A DNA stretch of 64,000 nucleotides from Welwitschia mirabilis (Eukaryota > Gnetophyta > Gnetopsida > Welwitschiales): NCBI GenBank assembly GCA_051453625.1, contig JBOZIK010000001.1, forward strand, positions 113,469,862 through 113,533,861, in the 5' to 3' direction. Shown in pieces: positions 12,801 through 25,362 of the stretch. The translations under genes and the position numbers were made by a program. The notes below the pieces were generated by a model. It did no database searches. It was not told the DNA's origin and was given only the letters and a program-made list of their open reading frames with translations. Numbering within the stretch: position 1 is the first letter of the stretch; the number at the start of each line of letters is the position of its first letter.

Positions 12801-13479
12801 GTTGGATTTGATCATCACTCTTCAATATAAACCCCATATAAACTTACTTCGACTCAATATCTTGAGCCCTTGACATCATGAATTATGTTCCATCATCAAG
12901 AGGCATTTCAGGAAAGCAAGGGTTATTTATGAGCATGCATCCACATTACAAACTATCTATCACCTATATTGGAGGTATATCGATGTGAATTATAAGCCTA
13001 TGGATTTGAGTCTAGTCATGTTTGTATAGTTTAGAATCTAAAGTAGAACCAACTTATGTTTAAAGGATACTGAATATCAAGTTGGAATGCCATTAATAGG
13101 AGTTACAACCTCCTATTATATTGATTAGGTATTATCCTTAAACTTATTCATGTATGTTTGTAATAAGTTTACATCTCCTTAATCATTTACAAGATATCTT
13201 TCTATGCGACGAAAAACTAGGAAGAAATGGAGGAAACAAACTTATGACATCACTATTGTTTGTAAACTAAAATAACCTAGGAATTAATTATAGATAAATA
13301 TATAATAACAATATGATTTATTTTTCTCAAAATGTAAAAATGCTAATAAAGGAATAAGACAAATTTAATCCTAGGTTTCATTGTATCCATTAGGGAATAT
13401 TATTAAAGAATGAAGAAAGAAAAAAGAAAAAAGAAAAAAAAAGTGCTTAATTAAAATAACAAAAAAATTGGGAATCACA
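9853..13479 (+). repeat. Long LTR of the Tekay-like element (3.6 kb)
   Basis: It starts TGTCATATCCC after the PPT and ends AATCACA directly before the tRNA-iMet primer site at 13483. Because both a PPT precedes it and a PBS follows it, this one LTR serves the internal region on its left and the one on its right. It matches 13789-16126 along roughly 2.3 kb (from about 11100 on). The open frames at 10611-10850 and 12336-12560 lie in this non-coding LTR and are not considered genes. Confidence 0.85.
10704..10712 (+). promoter_or_regulatory. Probable LTR TATA box
   Basis: tatataaag preceded by a C/T-rich stretch and followed by a pyrimidine-rich start-site-like region, about 850 bases into the LTR. 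It is the best TATA-type site in the first third of the LTR. Function is inferred. Confidence 0.45.
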
Positions 13480-13482
13480 AAT

Positions 13483-13494
13483 TGGTATCAGAGC
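13483..13494 (+). other. Primer binding site, initiator Met tRNA
   Basis: tggtatcagagc is the classic 12-base plant retrotransposon PBS, starting three bases after the LTR end. It is undamaged here, unlike the copy at 4298. Confidence 0.9.
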
Positions 13495-13688
13495 TCTAGG
13501 TTAACTTAAATAAATACCTATGTTAAGCACTTATAAATTTATCATAATTATATATTTAATGATATTTCTCCTTAATAATAATAAAGTTAGTTGTAACTAT
13601 AATAACCTTAATTCCTAAAAGCTATAAAGTTAATCATATCTCTAATAATTATAAACATTGAGTAAAATTAATTATATCCTTAGTCAAA
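13495..13688 (+). mobile_element. Start of a second Tekay-like internal region
   Basis: Matches 4311-4510 base for base with scattered changes (ctctaggttaa, cacttataaattta, taaagttagtt blocks), so a second internal region begins here and is cut off by a gap. Confidence 0.8.
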
Positions 13689-13788
13689 NNNNNNNNNNNN
13701 NNNNNNNNNNNNNNNNNNNNNNNNNNNNNNNNNNNNNNNNNNNNNNNNNNNNNNNNNNNNNNNNNNNNNNNNNNNNNNNNNNNNNNNN
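13689..13788. other. Assembly gap, exactly 100 N
   Basis: It lies between a second internal start and the middle of a third LTR copy. An internal region of about 5.5 kb plus about 1.2 kb of LTR may be missing or collapsed here. Confidence 0.9.
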
Positions 13789-16126
13789 GACCAAGGGGTT
13801 AATTTAAAAAAAAAAAAAAAGAAAAAAAAATAAAATTAGATAACCATGTTTATTTTAATATTATATTTTTATCTATTATGCATTAGGTCCATCTTATTAG
13901 GCAAAATGTTTAATCCTCAAAAAATATCTCTTTAAGCTAGTACTCTTTCATGGAAATCCCAAGGCTCATAGTAAATGATTCTTTTTGAATCAATTTAATT
14001 TTAATTTATAAAATGATTTGAATTATTAACTTATAAGTAACTATTTATCATCTCCATTATTTCACTAATTTAAATTATTACTTAATTAGTTGTAAAAACT
14101 TTATCATATTTTTGTTATGGTGAAAACTAAGTTTCCAGAATAGAAGCATAGGATAAAAACATCATAGCTTATTAATTAGTAGATATACAATAGTGAAATT
14201 TTTTTCTAAGTATATGATTGTTTTATGAACATAAAAATGTAAAAATAGCATTTTTTCTAATGGGTAATTATTTTTTTAAAAAATTATTTTTTTAAAATAC
14301 GTTAAAAATAAATAAAAAAATAGTAAGCAAGTAATTTATGTTTTTTTAACTATTTATTCAGATATTTAAAAATTTGAGCATTCCAAGTTGAAATAAATTG
14401 AATAATATTTCCAAAACATCTTGAATCATGTAAAAACTTAAAGTAGTTTGAAAGTTATAGTCATTTTAGTGTAGTGTAGTAAGACTATAATTTTAGAAAA
14501 TTTGATAGTATTTAACCTTAAATAATAACCATAAGAATAATATTTTTAGGAGTCCAAGATAGTTTAAGCTAGATTATGAGGATCCTATTATGTGTTTAGT
14601 TTTTAAAAAACTACCATAATTTATTTTTTCTTCATAATTAATTAATTATTAAATTTTGACCATGATGTCTCCTTANNNNNNNNNNNNTTTATAATTAATC
14701 TTTTAAATTATAGAAAACTTATTACATAAAATTTTATAGGGAATTTAAGTATATAAGATATGTTCTATCAATAAGTTTAAGTTAAATTACCTATATGTAG
14801 TATTTTATTTGCAGAAATATATCTTTTATCTTTTTTCTTTATCTTAACTTGAATGTGTATACTTGTAAGAGCTTTTATCTTAGTAGTTTAAGTAACATAG
14901 CTAATCTCTAGCTTATCACCTTTTTATATTAACTTATAAGATATCCATGTGAATCTTGGAAAAATATTTATATCTTAATAATTATGCTTGATCTATACTT
15001 TCTTTTATTCACCTTCTTTGTGCCAATCCATGGAGATTGTCATATGAGCATGAAAGAATGTTTCAAGAATTGGCATAGCTCTAAGTTTATTTAAGTACAT
15101 TATTAAGATGTGATTTAATATATTTTGAGTATTTTTGTTATTATTCAAAAAAAATATTATTTCCCTTATTTAGATAAAAAATAAAATAATATTTCCTATA
15201 TCTAGATTTTCATTATTATAATCTTAAATATAGAGATGTTTTTGTATGCTTGTTTTCTTTTATAAGTTGTTTCTATAAAATAAACCTAATGATAACTAGA
15301 ATTATAAATAGGTAAATAATCCATTAAATATCCATATTAATTATAATTATATCCATGAATTTATATGGTGTATTCACTAAATAGGACTAAATAAAGACGA
15401 TTCTAATAATGTTTATCCTCACACTTGGATTTCATCACCAAGGTGGTTTATATTGTATTTTTTTTTATAATACCCTTCTGAAAGTGGATTTGATCATTAC
15501 TTTCTTACCCTCCTTGTGTATGAACTTATTTTAACCTACTATCCTAAGCCCCTGACATCGATGGATCATGTTACACCATTCGAAGATGTTTCAAGAAAGC
15601 GAGGGTTATTTGTAAGCATGCATCCACCTCATATACCACTTGTCAACTGTATTGGAAATATATCGAGTTGAACTGAAAGCCTATGGAGTTAATCTTAGCC
15701 ATCTTAGTATAGTTTAGAAGCTAAAGTAAAACTAACTCACATCCAATGGGTGGCCGCATATCAAGTTTAAATTCCATTAATTGAAGTTGTAATCTTCTAT
15801 TATATTGGTTAGGTATTATTCTTAAACTCATCCATGTATGTTTATAACAAGTTTACATCTCCTTAACTATTTACAAGACATCTTTTATATGATGAAAGAC
15901 TATATAGAAATAAAGGACATAAACTTATAACATTGCTATTATTTATAAACCAAAATAATCTAAAAATTAATTATAGGTAAATATATAATATTAATATGAT
16001 TTGTTTTCTTAGAATATCAAAATGCTAATAAGGATATCTATTAGGTAATAATATTAAAGAAGAAAGAAAGAGAAAAGGAAAACAAATATAGTGCTTAATT
16101 AGGATAAGAGAATAAAGAGTGTCATA
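13789..16126 (+). repeat. Third LTR copy, 5' part missing
   Basis: Collinear with about 11110-13479: shared landmarks include the poly-A stretch after ccaaggg, gcattaggtcc, the gacatc...gatcatgtt block and the terminal aattaattatagg block. It ends gtgtcata at 16126, equivalent to AATCACA of the middle LTR, and is followed by L1-derived sequence rather than a PBS, so it is the outer 3' end of the composite. A 12-N gap lies at 14676-14687. Confidence 0.8.
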
Positions 16127-16499
16127 GGATGACATTCTAAGATAATGAATAAGTATCTCTGAGAATCCAAACATCATATAAATTTACTAAGTTATTGAAA
16201 AGAAGACTTAGAGCTATTACTCCATCTAATTGACTATTTGAAAGATTTGAAAGGGAATGCCATAGGAATTTACTAGCATTTGTATACCTTTGTTTCCTAT
16301 GTAGCAAAGACTTCACAAAACAATAAGAATTCCAAATTTTTTAAAGATATAGAGATTCTTAAAATTAAATCATGAAGTTGGAGAAAATTAAATTTTGAAA
16401 GGAAATAATTTTTTAATTTAATAAGCGATTATTTCTTCCATTACAAATAGGGTTATGAATTAATAATTCTCACGATTAGTTTCTTTCATAAGCCTAAAC

Positions 16500-19006
16500 C
16501 ATCCATTTAACTACATAAACTCTTTTATAATGAGATAATAAAGAAATGCCTAATCCACCTTGGGTTCTATATCTATAGAAAATATTCCAAGAAACTCTTT
16601 TAAATTACTTAATACTTATGTTTTTTATCATAAGAAATCCCTCATTCATTTATAAGTTTTAGAGAAAACAATATTTGAAGGTGCTAGATAGGATCAAAAG
16701 TAGATATGATACAAAGCATGAACATTTTTACATGTAAGATCCCTTCCAACAAGAGTAAGCTTCTTAGAAGATTAGACATCAAATTTTTATTTGATCTTCT
16801 CTCAGAACCACTACCATAAGTAATGATCAGAAATATTAAAAGTCAAAAATAATTTTAAAATTAATAAAAACCTTACTAGACTCTAATTTTCTTCCTAGTA
16901 ACTAATGTAAATATTGATTCCAATCTATTCTATAGTGAGCTACTTTCTCCCAATTAATATGAGAACAAGATGCATTGCAAGATATATCAAGAAATATACT
17001 AAATCAACAACATCTTATGAAGTGTCTTAAATTAAAAATTACAAATTATCTACCAAATAAGAGTTACATAATCAATTATTAGAATTTTGAAGTTGCAATC
17101 TATGAAGAAATCATAAATTTCTTCTTTAAATAATAATAAAACCTACAAAACTTGTATCCATTATATAAAGATATGATGCTAAGGGATATTCCTAATGTAT
17201 ATATATTTTTAAATAAAATATGTTTAAAGATAATACATTCATAGATATAATGGAAATATCATTCACAAAATAATTTCCACTATCCAAACAAAATAGGTAC
17301 TAAAACCAAGCTCTCTTAACATTCTTATAATAAATGCCCAAAAAATTCAATCATATGATTTCCCATAATATATTTTACAAAAGGTCAAATTCATATTATT
17401 TTTTAAGTTCAACTTTCCACCTTTAACTAGTACACAAAAATTATCTAAAAAGAAACTAAATTTTTACAAAAGACCCTTTCTTTGAAGGAATAAAAGGATT
17501 TAAATTGAAATTAAGCTTCTTTGAAACTATTTCTTAAGAAATATTTAATAAAGTGATGGACCTATAGTGTCTTAAGAGGGAACCTTCATTGTCTTTTGGA
17601 ATAAATTTAATTTCTCTAATATTTATAAAATAAAATGAGGATTCTTTCACCTTTCCTTCTCTCATAACATTATAAAGATTAGGTCCCATTGATGACTAAT
17701 GTTTCATATGAAATTCAACTACAAGTCCATCAATATAAGGGGATTTATTATTAGCAAAGAGATGTGATATTCCTTTAATTCATCTAAGGTAAGAAGTTCA
17801 TCAAGCATACTTTTAATCTCATTATTAATGGTCCTTGGAATAGAGTTTTTTAAAATCTAGTAAGATTCCTCATACTAATTATTCTTCATAAAAATGTTTA
17901 TCTTATTCAAATAAATCCAAAATGGGTGGGTTTTAAGAGATTACCTCAACATTTAATCTTGTTATTATTTGATTATCTTGGTCAAATGCAAACATAGAAG
18001 TAGTGATTTCTAGATCATGTGGCTAATTCATAGTAGGTTATTTTGCTTTTGAAAAATAAATTTCTTAAACTATAGAGCATTAAGTCCTTACTCCAACTAG
18101 AATTTTTCTAAATCTTCTTTTTGTGTTAGTGATATAGATGCAATTAAGCTTCCATTGTATTTTTTTTATTTTTTACATTCTTAGTGAAAGCATCAATACT
18201 AGGCATATTCCATGTAGCATTAAAAAAATAATTACCTTCTTTACATTAAATCTAAGAAGTACTAAGGATAAAATGCATTTTATTTAGATTAGACAAAGTA
18301 CTATTTACTTAAAATGAAACAACTATAAGAGAGTGATCTAAAGGAGAACTTTGTGGTAGTATGAGAAACTTCGTTAATTTTATATAATCATTAAGATTAG
18401 AATAAACTCTATTAATATTTCAAAGATACGTTGAGCACGAAACTTTTGACCTTTTCATGTGAAGTATCTAAAGGAATTGATAGAATACTAAACAACAGAA
18501 TCTTGAAAACCCAACTTACTTTTAAGAAAAAAACTAATTACTTATGTCATAATTATTTTTAAATAAAGATGCACACCAAGTCCATCAAATGAGTTCTCTA
18601 TCATACTAAAATACTTAAATAGAATTCACAAGTAATAGGAAGAGAATAAGTAGCCAATGCCAAAGATCACTTCTTTCAGAATCTCTATTTGATGCATAAA
18701 TGCCATAAATACCTAAAACAATTTTAAATTATTGTCTATACCCAAATAATTCTTATCAATAACTAAAGATAAAAAAGAACCTAGTAATAAAAGAACTAAT
18801 CCACCATGACCTTTAAGATGTTTTGTTGAAATACAAAAGTGATTAGATGGAATAGTGTTAGAAGCAAATTCCATTTCACTAGCTGAAAATTTTTATAATC
18901 CTACACCTTCAAAAATACTATAATGATCTAAGAAAAATACTTTAACAACATGCTTTCTGACTAGATTAGAAAAACCCTAAATATTTAGAGAGGTAAATAT
19001 TATCAT
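16500..19006 (-). pseudogene. L1 ORF2 pseudogene (endonuclease and RT)
   Basis: The endonuclease start reads MIIFTSLNI-stop-GFSNLV from 19006, matching the family pattern M-x-I-I-x-W-N-x-R-G-L. The SDH-type motif near 18325-18345 reads SSPLDHSLIVVSF. RT region 0/1 near 17710-17750 reads NKSPYIDGLVVEFH, equivalent to K-S-P-G-P-D-G. Near the 3' end NWEKVAHY-type and GGLGISLLSHYKRVYVVKWMV segments match the L1 C-terminal region. ORF2 nicks target DNA and copies the RNA there. Numerous stops. Confidence 0.65.
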
Positions 19007-19049
19007 TGCAAGATTAATTTAAGAGAAACTTAAGAAGCTTAACCTTGCT

Positions 19050-20441
19050 TACTACCTATTCTAATAATTATTGCTAATTTTCTTCTTTCTTATGAAACAT
19101 TTTAGGCATAGAAATTGAAACCCAAATAAGATATCTTAAACTTGCATGCACGTCCAAATTGTGATAGAAGGAAAGAACCTTTTCTTTCTCTGAGATGATT
19201 AGATGTTACACAAAGACGCTAATGAAAAAATATATTGATAAGTGAGCTTTCTCTTTGTTAAATTAATTTTAATCTTTACAAGCTTTAAAATATTTAAGAA
19301 ACCAAATCATGAAATTTTTAGCAAGGTTTAAAAAACCCCCTAACATTCTAAGAAGAAAACTAAATCATAGGAGAGCCCTTCATAGGACCTTTATATTGTA
19401 ATTTTAAAGGGAAAAAGGTGAATTAACATTTTTTTCCCCCAGATCTTCACTAAGTGTAGTAAATTTATTTGATCTAGTCCTATTCACAAATGAAATTAGT
19501 TGGCAAAAAGGTGCACAGCCTCTTTTTGAAGACAAAGACTATTTTTCTCATTTTTTGACAATTGTCCCTACTATATCCTCCATGTTAACTTATTTGTTAT
19601 TTTAATTTACATTTTAAATAGGAGTATCTTGCAAACATATAGTTAGAGGTTTTGAAATAGGGGATGCTAATTATTCTTCTACTGGAGTGTCCTTACCACT
19701 TGTATTTATCATTTAAGCTTTTGGAAAAGATTGCTTGGAAAGAAACTCGAAGAAATTCATTTTTTCTATGTTCCTCCTTTCCACATTGAAAACACTTATT
19801 CCTTAGAAGAAATAAGTTTATTACTTGTTGTTCATGTTTATGAATACAAAGTTGAATTTAAACCACTGTGGGAAGAGGTTTGTTAAAATCCACCTAAACA
19901 CACATCCTTTTACTTAGCCTTATATTAATAAATTATTAGTGATGTTCTATTGGAAACATTTCAATGGCCTTATGTAGGTGATGAACAAAGGGCCACAAAG
20001 ACAAGGGTAAATCAGGAAACTCTATCTAAATGAGGATTATAACTTCACATTATTTAATCTAGAATCACAATCTCAAGTAGATATAATAAGAAACATACTT
20101 GTATGATAGCAAGGGCTATCATGCTTAATTTATTTGTTTTTTACATTTTCTTAAATGCAAAATAAAAGGAAATCACTTGAAAAATTATGAACTCAAATCA
20201 CTTAGATCCTTTTAATTATCCAAGCAGTGCATAATCAAGATCTAGGCTCATCAAGGGAAGGAATGTGACTAATAAAATAACCCACTAAATGTTCCTTCTA
20301 AAATTGATTATAAACATTGTTGAATGAATCCTATGGAAGAGCTAAAACAATATTGAGTGAAAGGAAAGAATCTATGAAATCACCATTACTAGTAAGGGAA
20401 GAGATTAAAGCATGAGGAATTGTAGATCTAACCTTAGCCAT
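19050..20441 (-). pseudogene. L1 ORF1 pseudogene with CCHC zinc knuckle
   Basis: A plausible start is the ATG at 20441 (MAKVRSTIPHALISS). The conserved ORF1 segment RMCV-stop-VDFNKPLPTVV is followed by HKHEQQVINLFL and, at 19753-19797, KCFQCGKEEHRKNEF, a CX2CX4H knuckle whose last Cys is now Phe. L1 ORF1 proteins bind the element RNA and act as chaperones in the ribonucleoprotein. Stops fall at positions where the family has Trp, Arg or Glu. Inactive. Confidence 0.65.
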
Positions 20442-20600
20442 TATAACCATTTCTTAGAGCCTTATTTGGAACTTAAAACTCTCATCACTAAACAAAAGAG
20501 ATAATTGAAAGTACATTAACAACATTTTATACTATTATTTATCTAATATATATTTTATTTCAAAATTTTTATGTCATACATGCAAGTGTAATCACTTTAA
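20442..20600. other. Junction between L1 no. 1 and LINE-B
   Basis: AT-rich sequence including the probable L1 5' UTR. No coding signal. Confidence 0.3.
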
Positions 20601-22700
20601 TCCAACTAAAGTAATTCCAACAGAATAAGGATTTCTTTAAGAAGCACTTGTATTCCATTATGAAATTCAATCCTGTTACAAACTTGCTTAGTTAGCCAAA
20701 AATAAGACTAATAACATCTTTATCTATGATGAAAGAACTAATTTTGAGATCCAACTTGAAAAACAACATTAAATGAGAAAAAAATCAAACATGATATCCT
20801 CTGTATAAGAATAACTAAAGCCTAGAAGTTTTGCTAACATTAAAGGAATAAGACTTTCATAAGTACAATGACTCATGAAACTTGTGCATATAATGTCAAA
20901 AGACAACTAACTTCCTAATATTTCTTTCCATGAAAATAGCTGATTTTTATTACTTAATCAAACAAATATGAGATTTTCTTAATACTTTACTTTACTATCT
21001 ATCATTCCTTTTATAAAGCATAAACTTAATTAAAATCTCTATTATGAAAAGAAAAAAAAGAGAAAACTTGAATTTATCATAATAAAAACTACTACTTAAA
21101 CTACCTTTTGTTTAATAAATAAACTTAGTAAGAGAGTGTTAAAAAGTATCATCTTTCTAATAAAATTTTTCAATGGTGAACACGATCAATAAATTAATTT
21201 AACACATAGTACAAAGTGAAACTAATAGGTTGTCAATCTTGGGAACTAAAAAATAGTTAATATCCTAAATACAAAAACCTCTTCTATTGCATTTTAATAT
21301 GTTTTGAATAGTTAGATAGAAACTATCTCATTAGTAGAATAGTTTGTTAAAGGAAATTGATGATTTTTGAAATTTTCCAATCAATTTGTTTCATTTAGTT
21401 AAGTAGTGTTTTCAAATTGGGTTACATTATTATTCTACTAAATCACACTTTAATCACTTCTCAATTAATACCTTTACTAAGGTCCTCTTTAAGAAATTAT
21501 TACCTCTTAATAATCATCATGACAAAGTACCACCTTTACTATTATGAACCATTGTGAAACACTAGTGTGAAACACTAAAAAAATTATTTATATTAGAGTA
21601 TTTCCATCCTATGTATTTATAAAAGAGAATAACCCAAAATGTCGATTTCCTAGATAAAGATGAAAATCAACATCATGCATGTTTCAAACAATAAGATTGT
21701 CTTTTTTGTAATTTAACATTAATCGTTATTCTATAGTGATGTCAAATTTTATCTGAAAAATGCATCATAGATTGTAATATTTTCATTGTTTTTGAATTAA
21801 TGTAGGATAACCCATAAAAAGAAATGTTTTCACATGGTAGTTTCCTACATATATAAAACTTAAGGAAGATTACATTTATCTAATCCTATAATTGATTAAC
21901 ACTAATAAAATAGAAAACATCATTCTTTCCTAAGAAATAATATTTATGATTTTGACACATATCTCTTTATATGACTTCTGAATTATAAATAAAAAAGCTG
22001 ATATAGTTTCAATATTTGTTAATCATTGGCAAAGCTTATTTCTATTAGCTAAATTATATGGTTTTACAAAATCCAAAAACCAAATCAATGTATTTTTGTT
22101 TGGACCTTTACCTTGTTTAATAAGATGCTTTAAAATGATAAGATAATCTAGTGTAGAATTATATTTTTAAAATTATACTTAAGAAAAAATCCAAAGTTTT
22201 TTTTCCTATCATCTACTAATATTTTCTTCAATGATAGTTCCTAGAAGTTTTGCAAAAGAATTACTAATTACAATTATTTTAGAATAATATGATTTATTCA
22301 CTTTTCTTAAACTCTTAAACAACATAACAACCCTTTGATATAATATTTTTTATCCAATCCAAATTCTAATGCATAATTTGGTTTTTTCCAAGCTACTATC
22401 AAAATCAAAGATCCACTTCATTTTAAAATTCATATAAGGCTTTTGCATCTAACTCCTTTTTGAAACTGGTCTTTGAATTCATTTACAAGTTTTTTCGAAG
22501 AAAAGGAAGAATATTTTATTAATATTTGGAAAAAGTTCTATTGTATTATTATCCTTAAATAAGTTTCAATAAAAATAATAGATATCTTGAAAAGAAAAAT
22601 TATGTTCCTTGTTTTTTATTTTGAAGTAACTTTCAAAAATTCATTAGTTACTCCTTAAGCAAATGTAACAATTCTAATTATGTTTCTTTAATAAATTATC
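20600..22700 (-). pseudogene. LINE-B reverse transcriptase relic
   Basis: Minus-strand translation around 22560-22050 gives SFAKLLGTIIEENISR, DYLIILKHLIKQG and NKNTLIWFLDFVKPYNLANR, then IQKSYKEICVKI: the order seen in LINE RTs with an F-V-D-F-x-K-A-[FY]-D core. At 21590-21622 YKYIGWKYSNI matches CKYLDLEFTNVYKWD of the plus-strand LINE at 45.66 kb, which links the two as one family. Downstream coding (21500-20600) is too decayed to align. Many stops; inactive. Clade not settled (RandI/Dualen- or jockey-like RT). Confidence 0.55.
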
Positions 22701-22869
22701 TTTACTTATTATATATTAAATTCTTATAGGATTTAAATTTTTTGACTATTTACTTTTTTTTTTTAATACTTGATAGTGATTCTTACGTTTTTACATTCAC
22801 CATTGAGATATTGTTTTTCCCTCATATACTATTTCTTAGATACATGTTGAGCACCAACTAATAAAATTT

Positions 22870-23150
22870 CCAAAAAGGATGTAAAAAAAAATCCTATATT
22901 TTCTATACTTTTAATTGAAAACATAGCTTTATTTTTTCTCTTATTTTATATTTAAATATATTCTTCCATTACTAGTAAGGAGAATGAAAATACATTAAAC
23001 TAATTAAATAAAAAGACTTATGATAAGATTTAACTAAACTTTGGCTTATTTCAAAATCTAAAGTACTCAAAAGACTAGGTACATTAGTTACTAAGAACTT
23101 AAGTGTACTTGAGGACCTATGTTATAAGGTCAAATTAACCATATTTAACA
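22870..23150 (-). repeat. LINE-B endonuclease array, partial unit
   Basis: Matches the end of one array unit and the start of the next (compare 33830-34060 and 34740-34990): the agaatgaaaata...aataaaa block and the tactcaaaaga...gaggacctat block are in the same order and spacing. It is separated from the rest of the array by the insertion at about 23150-24425. Confidence 0.65.
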
Positions 23151-24425
23151 TCATTATTGAAGTATGTTTCAAGCTCATTTGGCAAGGTTTTTATGAGATT
23201 ATAGCAAAAGCTAACTTCTTGTCATGCATAATTAAAAAGGATATAGTTTCTAGAATTTCTGATCCTTTCTGGGTGATTTGTAAGTATGATTTGTTCATGA
23301 TCTGATTGGTAAATCTCTAACAAATGATTGATGAGATGATGACAATGTTCGACAACATGATAAGCTCTCAAGCCAAAATATTGACATCAATTATTGAAGT
23401 TGACACAATCATCAGGGATGCCTTGGAGAATGATCTTGATGCCTTAGAGCTGTAAAATCAATTTAATAAGAAAATGAGAATTGTTTAAAAGTCAAATAGA
23501 GTATTTTAGGTCTTTTTTCACCCTTGCACATTCATTTGAAGGAAGTGGGTAAGCACATTATGATAATATTTAAATAAGCTCATATGGTAGTGCATTTATG
23601 GACCATTAGATATGGACAATTAGATAATTAATCTGCCCATTTTATCTAGACAAAGTATAGGTAAATTATGGTTTATAACTGATGAGTAATCATTTAATCT
23701 ATTACTAAATCTATATTATAACTACCTTCTATTAGTTATAACAGTGTAACAATTGTAACAATCCACCTATCTACCCAAACCTATAAAAACCTCATTAGGC
23801 ATATGATTTCTTCATATTCTTGACATCTTCTTTGTTTATAGCATTGAAGCGATTTAGGTAAGGGATCCATCTACTTGTGAAAGATGTTTTCCTTAGTATT
23901 GGACTATGTTTCGTTCAATGAGGAACAACTATTTGTAAATGGATGTATTTGAAGTGCAATGGGTAATATAAGCAAGTATACTTTTTTACAATTCTCTCTC
24001 TCTCTCTCTCTTTATATATATATATAATGTGATACTATTCTAGATTAAATTTGATTTTGCTATATAACATAATGACTAACTTGGATAATAATAAGTTAGT
24101 AAATTGATTAGTTAATTACATTTAGGGCATTACAGTTCCATTCAGTTGCATGTTCATTTCCATTGCATTACATGCCATCTCATCATTTGTATTACTAATC
24201 TTTATCTTCATTTATTAAAAAAATACCAAAAATAACGATGTGCATTTCTTTTTAAATGAATTAATATTTCAATATTCCTTTATTTACTACACTAATTTAT
24301 GACATTTGGGTTGCACCCTATACCAACATGTCTTACATGCTAATATTATAAGTTTAATTGATATGTGAAAATATATTTCATTGATGCAATTCTAAGAGAT
24401 TAAAAAATTATAAAAGTATTATTTT
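23150..24425. mobile_element. Unidentified 1.3-kb insertion in the LINE-B array
   Basis: The array is interrupted here: before it the unit reads to gaggacctat, after it the same unit resumes with gaaactagaacatctaatttt at about 24440. The insert has a TATA-like cctataaaaacc near 23780, which would fit a solo LTR, but its ends are too decayed to define TG...CA or a target duplication. It contains the (TC)n(TA)n microsatellite and a coding-like stretch at 23321-23455. Confidence 0.45.
23993..24027. repeat. (TC)n(TA)n compound microsatellite
   Basis: About ten TC units followed by ttta and about seven TA units, inside the 23.1-24.4 kb insertion. Confidence 0.9.
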
Positions 24426-25179
24426 TTTTTAATACTTGAAACTAGAACATCTAATTTTCATCTTCATTCTAATAGTTGTTTTTCTCTATAATTTAAGATA
24501 TTATTTTGAGAAATAAACCATTCGATATTCTTGTTATAATTAAAGAATCCTAATTAATAATGTAAACCTATTTAGAACTAATTCTAGCATTGAAGTCTTT
24601 ACATATAAAGATCATTCCTAGGTGACAGAAATTGGTAATATCTAGATTTATGTATTGAATTATATAGTCTCATAAAATTCCTTCTCTATTGCATACAGTA
24701 CTTCTGTAGGGGAAAATTAATAGAAGATTAATTACTCTATCTAGATTTTCAATTTGAATTTGTTTACCTACATACTTATTAAGTAAAACTACCAAAACTC
24801 AAAATGATTTACCTCATATTTCATTTATTTTATTAGGAAAGAAGTAATATTAAAAGTATGAAGTAATAAACATGAAGGTTCTTCATCCTTCCATGTTTCT
24901 GCAATGTCAAAAATCTCAAATATATCGAAGAAATGAATGCTACAAAGAGTAAGAACTTTATCTACTACAAAGCCATCAATATTTCAAATATATAATGCAA
25001 AGACCAAGGGCCTTAATCTATTTGATCTTTTTCTAAACTTTGATTTCAAAATATTTCTTTCTTGTTTCTGTCATTCTATATAAAAGATTTATTTTTCCTT
25101 TTTTTTTGGTTTTTTTAAATACTATTATGGATAAAAATACATTGAAATAATAAAATGAAGAGACTAATGTAGGATTTAC
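24425..25179 (-). repeat. LINE-B endonuclease array, unit 1 (cut by Copia)
   Basis: Minus-strand reading near 24625-24570 gives FICKDFNARISSK, an endonuclease GDFN motif with Gly changed to Lys. Landmarks tccttccatgt (24885), atttgatctttttc (25020) and aataaaatgaagag (25150) follow as in the downstream units. It stops at the TTTAC target duplication of the Copia element and resumes at 33039. Confidence 0.7.
25175..25179. other. Target site duplication, left (TTTAC)
   Basis: tttac directly before the Copia LTR start at 25180. The identical pentamer follows the 3' LTR at 33039-33043. Confidence 0.75.
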
Positions 25180-25347
25180 TGCTAATATTTGTGCACACTA
25201 TGGTTCCATGCTTAGGGATTTGTGAAAACCCTAGTGGTTACTTATTTTTATAAAGCAAGCTCTTTATGCCATAGATAGATAAGGAGAAATAAAATTTAGT
25301 TTATGAGAAATATTATGACTTGCTCTTGGCACTTTTGTTTCTCAGCA
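25180..25347 (+). repeat. Copia 5' LTR (deleted form)
   Basis: From 25214 it matches 32907-33038 (gtgaaaaccctagtggtt, tttataaa, aaggagaaataaaatt, ttgctcttgg, ending agca). The first 34 bases (TGCTAATATTTGTG...) follow the TTTAC duplication but have no clear match in the 3' LTR, so about 300 bases of LTR are missing or replaced. Confidence 0.65.
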
Positions 25348-25349
25348 AG

Positions 25350-25362
25350 TGGTCTTAAAGCC
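25350..25362 (+). other. Degenerate Copia primer binding site
   Basis: tggtcttaaagcc matches tggtatcagagcc at 10 of 13 positions, two bases after the LTR end. Confidence 0.65.

Larger units (their letters stand above)
4088..13479 (+). mobile_element. Degenerate Ty3/Gypsy chromovirus (Tekay/Del-like)
   Basis: The element reads 5' LTR remnant (4088-4295), degenerate PBS (4298-4310), untranslated leader, gag, protease, reverse transcriptase, RNase H, integrase, chromodomain, PPT (9842-9852) and a 3' LTR of about 3.6 kb (9853-13479). Domain order PR-RT-RH-IN defines Ty3/Gypsy. The C-terminal chromodomain-like segment and the long LTRs point to the Tekay/Del chromovirus clade. Every domain carries stops, mostly explained by G-to-A or C-to-T change (Trp to TGA/TAG, Gln to TAA, Arg CGA to TGA). 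The 5' LTR keeps only its last 208 bases. The element is inactive. Confidence 0.85.
16127..20441 (-). mobile_element. L1-type LINE no. 1, degenerate
   Basis: Read on the minus strand: ORF1 (20441 to about 19060), endonuclease (from 19006), reverse transcriptase (about 18100-16500) and a C-terminal part cut at 16127 by the Gypsy LTR boundary. The order ORF1 with zinc knuckle, APE endonuclease, RT is that of plant L1 LINEs. Stops occur throughout. No poly-A end is seen because the 3' end abuts the LTR. Confidence 0.75.
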
